Positions 23,012 to 34,048 of a DNA stretch of 34,048 nt are shown one piece after another (the first letter of the stretch is position 1; each line of letters starts with the position of its first letter). The stretch covers positions 1 through 34,048 of the forward strand of contig NZ_LDJJ01000043.1 in assembly GCF_001431465.1 (NCBI RefSeq), written 5' to 3'. The notes under the pieces were generated by a model. That model did not search any database. It saw nothing but the letters and a program-made list of their open reading frames with translations, and was not told where the DNA came from. Source of the DNA: Stenotrophomonas terrae. GTDB lineage: Bacteria > Pseudomonadota > Gammaproteobacteria > Xanthomonadales > Xanthomonadaceae. The translations under genes were made by a program, and so were the position numbers.

Positions 23012-24127
23012 TCAGCTCACGGCACTGTCGATCTGCCAGCGCGCGAATTCGCTTTCGAACTCGGCCAGGGTCAGCAGGCCCATGCAGGTGTGGGCGCCAC
23101 TGGGCAGCCCTTCGCCACGGGCAAAACGGCGCGCCAACAGCACGGCGGCCAAGGTTGGGATCTCCGGGCCGTGCAGCATTGGAGCCGTCAGGTCCCAATG
23201 CACGGTGTGCTCCAGTCCACCGCGCTGGCCACGCAGGGTGATGCGCATGCCGCCCAGATCGGTGCCGAAGCGGTCGAACCAGCGCCCCGCGCGGGCGAAC
23301 ACACCGGCCAGTGTCTCCATCGGCAACGGCAGGCCATGCCCGCGCAGCCAGGCCATGGCTGCCAGACAGCGCGACAGGAACGGCAGCTCCAGCGCCGCGC
23401 GGAAACGCACCGTCGCCACGCCCGGGTAGCGCTGCACCAGCAGCGTGTGATCGGGCACGTCGCAGGGCGAGGCCAGGCGCGGGCCGATCCGGGCAAAGTG
23501 CACCGGTTGTGGTTTGGCCCAGCCACGCTGCGTCTGCCAGCGGCCATCGATCCAGCATTGGAACGGTTTGCCGCAGTACGACAGCACCGCACGCACCGTG
23601 GCCATGCCCAATGGCGTGGCCTGCGCTGGCGCGATCACCATGTCGATGCTGTGCAGTTGCTCGAAACGCGGCGCGAGTGCATCCACCACCGCGCTGGACA
23701 GCGCCGGCAAGGTGCTGGCACCACTGATCGCACTGCGCTGCGCCTGCTGCGCCAGCGCCTGCAGCTGCTGCGGGAATTCGACAACGAAATCACGGCCATC
23801 GGCCAGATCGATGTAATGCATGCCTGCACCCAGGCAGGCCCGTGCCACGTCATAGCCCTGGCCCTGGAACGGGCCTGCGGTATGGATCACCAGCGCTGCC
23901 TGCGTCTTGGCCAGCTGTGCCTCGAAATCCGGCGCAGCGGTGTCGAGCCTGCACAGCTTGATGCTCGCCAGATCCACGCCGGGCAGATTGGCCGCTGCCT
24001 GCGAGGGATTGCGTCCAGCAGCAATCACCTTGATACCCGGGGTGATGGCCAGCGCACGCACGATGCGCGCACCAAAGTGGCCATAGCCACCCAGTACCAG
24101 TACACGACAGCTTTCCTGCTGTGACAT
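23012..24127 (-). CDS. Saccharopine-dehydrogenase-like NAD(P)-binding oxidoreductase
   Basis: The 371-residue protein opens with a Rossmann fold: GGYGHFG at residues 13-19 and the acidic-to-Arg switch region VIAAGRNPSQA near 34-44, which hints at NADP. A stretch HTAGPFQGQGYDVARACLGAGMHYIDLADGR is characteristic of the saccharopine dehydrogenase NADP-binding family, which includes trans-acting enoyl reductases and unknowns. The C-terminal half is poorly conserved by eye. AGGAAGG lies about five bases before the ATG. It ends 97 bases upstream of the blaI start on the same strand, but the blaI operators and promoter lie between, so it is probably a separate unit. The true reaction is unknown. 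Confidence 0.85.
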   Translation of the reverse strand: MSQQESCRVLVLGGYGHFGARIVRALAITPGIKVIAAGRNPSQAAANLPGVDLASIKLCRLDTAAPDFEAQLAKTQAALVIHTAGPFQGQGYDVARACLGAGMHYIDLADGRDFVVEFPQQLQALAQQAQRSAISGASTLPALSSAVVDALAPRFEQLHSIDMVIAPAQATPLGMATVRAVLSYCGKPFQCWIDGRWQTQRGWAKPQPVHFARIGPRLASPCDVPDHTLLVQRYPGVATVRFRAALELPFLSRCLAAMAWLRGHGLPLPMETLAGVFARAGRWFDRFGTDLGGMRITLRGQRGGLEHTVHWDLTAPMLHGPEIPTLAAVLLARRFARGEGLPSGAHTCMGLLTLAEFESEFARWQIDSAVS

Positions 24128-24184
24128 CGGACCTTCCTGCGTGGATTGCTGTGTGGATTATCAGCGAGAACAGCGCTGCGTTGT

Positions 24185-24331
24185 CCCCTCCCCTTTGGCG
24201 CAGCCAAGGGGGAGGTTGGGAGGGGGTGGCTTTGGCTTTGGCTTTGGCTGCTGCTTGTGCTCGTTGCTTGGTGCTCCTGCGAACAGCACCCCTCCCCGGC
24301 CCTCCCCTTCGCTATGCGAAAGGGAGGGGGT
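24185..24331. repeat. Composite of palindromic repeats and hexanucleotide array
   Basis: Two copies of the CCTCCCCTTTGGCGCAGCCA-type palindrome (about 24186-24226, and 24288-24331 with core CTTCGCTATGCGAAAG) flank three units of GGCTTT at 24228-24249. This mix of a palindrome family with the GCTTTG microsatellite is also seen at 1-140 and 32867-32978. No gene is seen between 24128 and 24425. Confidence 0.85.
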
Positions 24332-24425
24332 GGATCCGCTGCACCACGCACGAAGAAGAAGCTCTTCATCCTGCTCTTACATCAACAGCAGCACCCTGCA
24401 TGCACGCCCCCGTTTGGAGTCCGCC

Positions 24426-24755
24426 ATGTATCGGATGCTGGTCATCGCCTGTTTCAGCGCATTTGCCGCCACCGCCTGCAGCACTGCCCAGGTCGCCCAG
24501 GTTCAACCCATCGACGGCGTCATTTCCGGCCAATGCCATACCGACATGGTGCGCGGTGCGGTCGGTCTTGCCGCCTCCCCGGATACGGTGCAACGCGCCC
24601 GCGTTGACAGCGACAGCCTGCAGGTTGCCGTGGTGCGCGGCAATGATTCGCCTGACACATCGGCCTCGATGGGAACGCAGGCATCCAGCGGCGGTGAGCG
24701 CCTGACCATCGAGGTCGGCCGCACCAACAACATCACCGCGATGCGCTGCGGCTGA
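24426..24755 (+). CDS. Small lipoprotein with I78-inhibitor-like C-terminus
   Basis: The 109-residue protein begins with a lipoprotein-type signal (MYRMLVIACFSAFAATAC, Cys18). The mature part has a conserved-looking Cys near the start (GQCHTDMVRGAVGLAASPDT) and ends in ERLTIEVGRTNNITAMRCG, which resembles the C-terminal pattern of the I78 peptidase-inhibitor family (RLNI-x-x-D-x-x-G-x-V-x-x-V-x-CG). The two cysteines would close the fold with one disulphide. The match is weaker than in the gene at 25897. The ATG at 24426 begins the signal peptide; a longer frame from 24141 reads through repeats. Its last 23 bases overlap the end of the convergent topoisomerase gene. Confidence 0.72.
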   Translation: MYRMLVIACFSAFAATACSTAQVAQVQPIDGVISGQCHTDMVRGAVGLAASPDTVQRARVDSDSLQVAVVRGNDSPDTSASMGTQASSGGERLTIEVGRTNNITAMRCG

Positions 24756-25779
24756 GCCCGCCATTGCCGCGGTGGGCACTGCGCAGGAAGCGCAGTGCCG
24801 CCGCCTCCCATTGGCGCGGGCCACGCAGCGATTGCATCGCGCCCAAGCGGCCATCGCGCCAGCCTTCGAACACGCACGGGTCGATATACGACTTGCGGCA
24901 CACCGCCGGGGTATTGCCCAGCATCGCCGCTACCGCTGCGATCACCTGGTTCTGCAGCTCCGCCAGCGCGCGTTCGCTACCAGCGTCGGGCAATGGCCGC
25001 TGCGCCAGCTCGCGCAATGCCACCAGGGTGCCGCCCCAGGTGCGGAAATCCTTGGCACTGAAATCATCGCCGGTGGCCTGCCGCAGATACGCATTGACGT
25101 CGCTTGAACCCACCGGCCGCACCTTGCCGTCCTCGTCGCGGTACTGGAACAGCAACTGCCCGGGCAACTGCTGGCAACGCCGTACCAGGCCGGACAGATG
25201 CCGGTCATCAATGACCATGGCCTGGGCCTGCCCGGACTTGCCGCGGAAACGCAGCCGCGCCTGCCCCTGTCCAGCGTTTTCCAGATGGCGGTTGCGCAGC
25301 GTGGTAAGCCCGTAGGAATGGTTGTCGCGGGCATAGGCGTCGTTGCCGATACGCGCCAGCGTGCGCCCCATCACCGCCACCACGATCGCCAGCACCTTGG
25401 CGCGCGGCAGGCCCGGCAGCGCCAGGTCGGTGCGCACCTGCCGGCGCAACGCCGGCAGCACCTTGCCGAAGGCAACAATGCGGTCGAACTTGTTGTCGCT
25501 GCGCATCCGTACCCACTTCGGGTGGTAACGGTATTGCTTGCGGCCACGCGCATCACGCCCGCTGGCCTGCAGGTGACCATTCGCCTGTGCGCATATCCAC
25601 ACCTGGGTATAGGCCGGCGGAATGGCGAGACGACGGATGCGTTCCAGCGTGGCGGCGGCGCGTACCGGTTTACCGCGTGCATCCAGATAGCGGAAGCCAC
25701 GCCCGGCGCGCTGCCTGACGATGCCGGGCTCGGCATCGTGGCTATGCCGCAGTGCAGGCGTCGGCGGTTCTGCGGCCAT
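24733..25779 (-). CDS. Type IB DNA topoisomerase (poxvirus-like)
   Basis: The 348-residue protein is a bacterial type IB topoisomerase. The nucleophile is Tyr298 in VCRKSYIDPCVFEGW. Other active-site positions are visible: Arg in LTTLRNRHLE (about 162), Lys181 in RFRGKSG, and Arg246 in KDFRTWGGT. The N-terminal domain includes IPPAYTQVWIC and GRKQYRYHPKWV. It relaxes supercoils through a 3'-phosphotyrosine link and needs no ATP. The ATG at 25779 is preferred because GGGAG lies about five bases upstream; an alternative ATG at 25791 lacks this. It overlaps the small lipoprotein gene tail to tail by 23 bases. Confidence 0.94.
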   Translation of the reverse strand: MAAEPPTPALRHSHDAEPGIVRQRAGRGFRYLDARGKPVRAAATLERIRRLAIPPAYTQVWICAQANGHLQASGRDARGRKQYRYHPKWVRMRSDNKFDRIVAFGKVLPALRRQVRTDLALPGLPRAKVLAIVVAVMGRTLARIGNDAYARDNHSYGLTTLRNRHLENAGQGQARLRFRGKSGQAQAMVIDDRHLSGLVRRCQQLPGQLLFQYRDEDGKVRPVGSSDVNAYLRQATGDDFSAKDFRTWGGTLVALRELAQRPLPDAGSERALAELQNQVIAAVAAMLGNTPAVCRKSYIDPCVFEGWRDGRLGAMQSLRGPRQWEAAALRFLRSAHRGNGGLSRSASR

Positions 25780-25896
25780 CGCTGCTCCCATCAACAAAAC
25801 GGTGGCGGAGTATCGCGCAGCGGCGTGCGACGCAGCGTCAACATCGCCGTCACTTGGTTATATGCTTGGGCAGACCCTCAACACCCTGGAGTTCCG

Positions 25897-26283
25897 ATGC
25901 AGTTCCCGTCGACGCCGCGCGCCCTGCGCCGCCCCGCCGCCCTGATTGCCACCGCCACCCTGTTGCTGGCCCTGAGTGCCTGCACCAAGCCGGCACCGGA
26001 AGAACAGGATGAAGCACTGAACCAATCCCAGCAGGCCGCACAAGCCGCCGCTGCGCCCGCTGAAGCCACGCCGCCGCCGGGCGCCTGCGACGCCAGCCAG
26101 GTGCAGGGCCTGGTCGGCCAGGCCTATACCGAGGCCATGCAGGCCCAGGCCAAGGAAGACGCCGGCGCCACTGACGTGCGCGTGCTCAAGCCCAACCAGC
26201 CGGTCACCATGGAGTTCATCGGCGAACGCCTGAACATCGAAATCGATGAGAAAGGTATGGTCAGCGGCGTGCGCTGCGGCTGA
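25897..26283 (+). CDS. I78-family peptidase-inhibitor-like lipoprotein
   Basis: The 128-residue protein has a lipoprotein signal (RRPAALIATATLLLALSAC, Cys30 or so), a Gln/Ala/Pro-rich linker, and a C-terminal domain from ACDASQVQGLVGQAYTEAM to VRCG. The stretch VRVLKPNQPVTMEFIGERLN then IEIDEKGMVSGVRCG is the I78 family pattern, whose members bind and block serine proteases such as elastase and subtilisin. Two cysteines flank the fold. The likely job is guarding the envelope against proteases, foreign or its own. GGAG lies five to six bases before the ATG. It is divergent from the topoisomerase gene, and a perfect hairpin follows it. Confidence 0.88.
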   Translation: MQFPSTPRALRRPAALIATATLLLALSACTKPAPEEQDEALNQSQQAAQAAAAPAEATPPPGACDASQVQGLVGQAYTEAMQAQAKEDAGATDVRVLKPNQPVTMEFIGERLNIEIDEKGMVSGVRCG

Positions 26284-26294
26284 TTTTTGTATAG

Positions 26295-26321
26295 CCAAAG
26301 CCTTGCTGGGCAAGGCTTTGG
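26295..26321 (+). terminator. Hairpin after I78-like gene
   Basis: A perfect 12-pair stem CCAAAGCCTTGC/GCAAGGCTTTGG with loop TGG starts 11 bases after the stop codon. On the plus strand it is followed by TTGCG rather than a T run, so efficiency is uncertain; on the minus strand it is followed by CTATACAAAAA. Confidence 0.7.
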
Positions 26322-26591
26322 TTGCGCTCGCAACGATGTATTGCGGCGCTGCAGCAACTGTGATTTAGTCGAACCATCCGGTGACCTCAAGGTGCGCTCC
26401 AGGTTGAGCACATCATGTGCATTGGATGGGCGCGAGGGCGCTTGGATCAGGCGTAAGACGCCGTCAGGGCGCGCGCCGGGTGCTATCCCAACGGCACGTG
26501 CGGCAGCACGGCGCGAACCATCTGATAAGCATGACGTGCTCAGCGAGCGGGTTGAAGTGTCGCCGCTCACCTGAATCGCATCGAGGCACAG
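26322..26591 (+). promoter_or_regulatory. Upstream region of gltB
   Basis: This 270-base gap holds no gene that I can support. It contains an exact 13-base palindrome GCACATCATGTGC at 26408-26420, a candidate operator, and later GC-rich stretches able to fold (around 26450-26480). A 95-residue open frame covers it but shows no family resemblance and lacks a ribosome site. GAGG lies six bases before the gltB ATG. Control of gltBD in this group is not established here. Confidence 0.4.
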
Positions 26592-32629
<6,038 letters not shown>

Positions 32630-32663
32630 TAGCGGGATGGCGCGAAGAGCGCCCTCACCCCTA

Positions 32664-32691
32664 CCCCTCTCCCTTTGAAACAGGAGAGGGG
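32664..32691 (+). terminator. Hairpin after gltD
   Basis: CCCCTCTCC and GGAGAGGGG pair perfectly over nine bases around a ten-base loop, 34 bases after the gltD stop codon. It belongs to the local CCCTCTCC palindrome family and probably marks the transcript end, though no T run follows. Confidence 0.65.
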
Positions 32692-32866
32692 ACTGCTTCG
32701 GTGTGATCTTCTGCGCGCTGGGTTAGCTGCTTCGGCCGGCGCTCATCAGCATCTGTTGGCCACCGATTCAATCGATGCAGAACACGCGATGATGTCTACA
32801 CGCGGCGGTTATGGTTGCCCCTTGGATTCGCGCATAGCTTCTGGCCCGCCTTCTGCTTTGGCCTCT

Positions 32867-32978
32867 GCTTTGGCTTTGGCTTTGGCTTTGGCTTGGGCTT
32901 TGGACCAGCAGTTCGCGCAACAACGACCGTCTCCCTTCTCCCGCAAGCGGGAGAAGGTGCCCGAAGGGCGGATGAGGG
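32867..32978. repeat. Hexanucleotide array plus CCCTTCTCCCG palindrome
   Basis: About five GCTTTG-type units, one with a GCTTGG change, occupy 32867-32903. A CCCTTCTCCCGCAAGCGGGA palindrome with its GCCCGAAGGGC stem and GGATGAGGG tail follows at 32933-32978. The same order is seen at 1-140. The remaining gap of 32692-33090 holds no gene I can support: one 178-residue frame passes through both repeats and shows no family features. Confidence 0.88.
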
Positions 32979-33090
32979 CAGCTCTGCCTCTGCTTCTTGA
33001 TTCAGCTCTTCGGCTTTTGACCCCAGCACCACCCCCAAGCCGACACCCCGCTGTCCTACACTCAAGAACTCCGCACAAAGAGAAGTCGCA

Positions 33091-33963
33091 ATGCGCATCG
33101 GTCTGGCCGCAAACCGTCTCCATCACGAAAGCGCCGACGCAGCGCTGTTCCGTTGGCTACGCGCCAGCGAGAAAGGCATCCGCGAACTTGGCGTCGGCTT
33201 GCACGCCGTAGGACGCACTTACGACGCCATTGCCAGCACCTACCCGCTGCAAAACTATCCAGCACTTCAGCGTTACCCCAACGGTCGCGAAGGCGGTCTG
33301 ATGAAGCTGGTAGCCGAGGTAGTCGGCATGGGTACCCCCGAGCGCACACTCGATGGCGCGATCTACTTCATTGATCCGGTCGATCCCTCATCGGTATTCC
33401 CGGAAGCCATCGCCCTCAAGCGCCAGTGCGTCATCCACGGCAAACCCTTCATTTCCACAGTGGCAACGGCACGCGACTGGATCGAGATGGAGCGCATCCA
33501 TGCGGGCTTCGTCCCGGATCCGGGTGCCAACGATTTGCACGACTTCAGCAAGCAGACGCTGGCACTGATCGCCCACGATGCGCGCAAGCCACAGATGCTG
33601 GCTTTCGCCGCCGAACATTTCGACGTGTTGTCGCAATTCCAGCAGCGCATAGGCACCGGCACCACCGGCCAGCGATTGAACGAGATGGCCTGGAGCCGTG
33701 GCTGGCCACGTGACCAGGAATGGATTCACCGCTTCCAGAGTGGCCCACTCGGCGGCGACGCACAGATCGCGGACCGCGTGCTCGAGCACCGCTGCCAACG
33801 CGCCATCTTCTTTGAAGACCCGCATGTGGCCCGCCAGCATGAAGCCGACATCCAGCTGTTGGAGCGCGCAGTGACCACGGTCACCGATGAAGCCGTGTGT
33901 ATCACAGCTCCGAACATCGCAGCCCGCTGGGCAACTGCGGCACAGATACGCCAGAAAGCCTGA
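33091..33963 (+). CDS. Double-domain methylglyoxal-synthase-like protein
   Basis: The 290-residue protein is about twice the length of E. coli MgsA (152) and reads as two MgsA-like domains. The C-terminal one (about 155-285) keeps the active-site set: His162-Asp163 in LIAHDARK, phosphate loop GTGTTGQ (188-194), catalytic Asp223 in GPLGGD, Asp243, His250 and Asp253. The N-terminal one (about 1-135) keeps the fold signature YFIDPVDP and FISTVATA but has AN in place of HD, Leu70 where the catalytic Asp belongs, and Val102 and Glu105 for the later His and Asp. MgsA turns dihydroxyacetone phosphate into methylglyoxal and phosphate. The C-terminal domain lacks the last 20 or so residues of E. coli MgsA, including its terminal Arg. 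The ribosome site is AGAG, ten bases before the ATG. Confidence 0.85.
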   Translation: MRIGLAANRLHHESADAALFRWLRASEKGIRELGVGLHAVGRTYDAIASTYPLQNYPALQRYPNGREGGLMKLVAEVVGMGTPERTLDGAIYFIDPVDPSSVFPEAIALKRQCVIHGKPFISTVATARDWIEMERIHAGFVPDPGANDLHDFSKQTLALIAHDARKPQMLAFAAEHFDVLSQFQQRIGTGTTGQRLNEMAWSRGWPRDQEWIHRFQSGPLGGDAQIADRVLEHRCQRAIFFEDPHVARQHEADIQLLERAVTTVTDEAVCITAPNIAARWATAAQIRQKA

Positions 33964-33965
33964 CT

Positions 33966-33988
33966 GTAGTGCCGAGCCATGCTCGGCA
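33966..33988 (+). repeat. SMAG-type GTAG palindrome
   Basis: GTAG followed by TGCCGAGCCATGCTCGGCA, identical to 9216-9238. It starts two bases after the stop codon of the methylglyoxal-synthase-like gene and may end its transcript. A further GTAGCGCCGGC half-like sequence lies at about 34001. Nothing else is evident up to the window end. Confidence 0.88.
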
Positions 33989-34048
33989 GGGACTTTTCAC
34001 GTAGCGCCGGCAGTACCCCAAGGCTCTGGCTGTTGCCTTGCTGTTGCC

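Noticed and set aside
26287..26574. 95-residue frame upstream of gltB
   Set aside because: It starts inside a terminator hairpin, has no ribosome site and no recognisable motif.
32675..33211. 178-residue frame between gltD and the methylglyoxal-synthase-like gene
   Set aside because: It runs through the hexanucleotide array and a palindrome and overlaps the next gene in another frame; no family features.

Overview
The window looks like a chromosomal segment of a Stenotrophomonas species or a close relative in Xanthomonadaceae. The evidence is high GC, short palindromes of the GTAG class (SMAG-type: GTAG followed by a TGCCGAGC/GCTCGGCA stem), several other dispersed palindrome families between genes, and a gene set typical of that group. 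No rRNA, tRNA, CRISPR array, insertion sequence or prophage gene was recognised. The only mobile-looking DNA is non-autonomous palindromic repeats and a GCTTTG hexanucleotide microsatellite.

Layout, left to right. 1-285: microsatellite and palindromic repeats. 286-4664 (minus strand): an M61 PDZ peptidase, an OmpA-type lipoprotein with seven 17-residue repeats, and a LysR regulator. 4788-7550 (plus, divergent from LysR): pirin, a YcaC-like cysteine hydrolase, an ABM-fold monooxygenase and a second cysteine hydrolase, which together look like a redox or quinone-detoxification cluster. 7750-9171: AtoE-type short-chain fatty acid permease. 9291-10343 (minus): AI-2E/PerM-type membrane protein. 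10558-12395 (plus): a small secreted NTF2-like protein and a DUF3667 membrane protein. 12540-15114 (minus): rlmF, a thymidylate-kinase-like protein and a secreted protein of unknown function. 15273-18841 (plus): a two-gene operon with a 4-base overlap, encoding a MrfA/YprA-type helicase and a MrfB/YprB-type DEDDh exonuclease. 22914-19024 (minus): a BlaI-type repressor followed by two tandem BlaR1-like M56 metallopeptidases. 24127-23012 (minus): a saccharopine-dehydrogenase-like oxidoreductase. 24426-26283: two small lipoproteins with I78-inhibitor-like ends flank a convergent type IB topoisomerase gene. 26592-32629: gltB and gltD. 33091-33963: a protein made of two methylglyoxal-synthase-like domains.

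Working together: gltBD makes glutamate from glutamine and 2-oxoglutarate. BlaI plus the M56 proteins form a membrane sensor-protease circuit; two palindromes containing ACATTTGT, just upstream of blaI, are the likely operators. MrfA and MrfB match a mitomycin-type DNA excision-repair pair known from Bacillus. The LysR-pirin region probably forms one divergent regulatory unit.

The points most worth following are: a paired palindromic repeat inserted in frame inside the exonuclease gene; a double methylglyoxal synthase whose first domain has lost its catalytic residues; the duplicated M56 sensors with a heptad-repeat tail, a near-identical 3' end and an A9 tract in one copy; the 17-residue DGSG repeat lipoprotein; and palindromic repeats between gltB and gltD. 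All product names come from reading motifs by eye; no database search was run.
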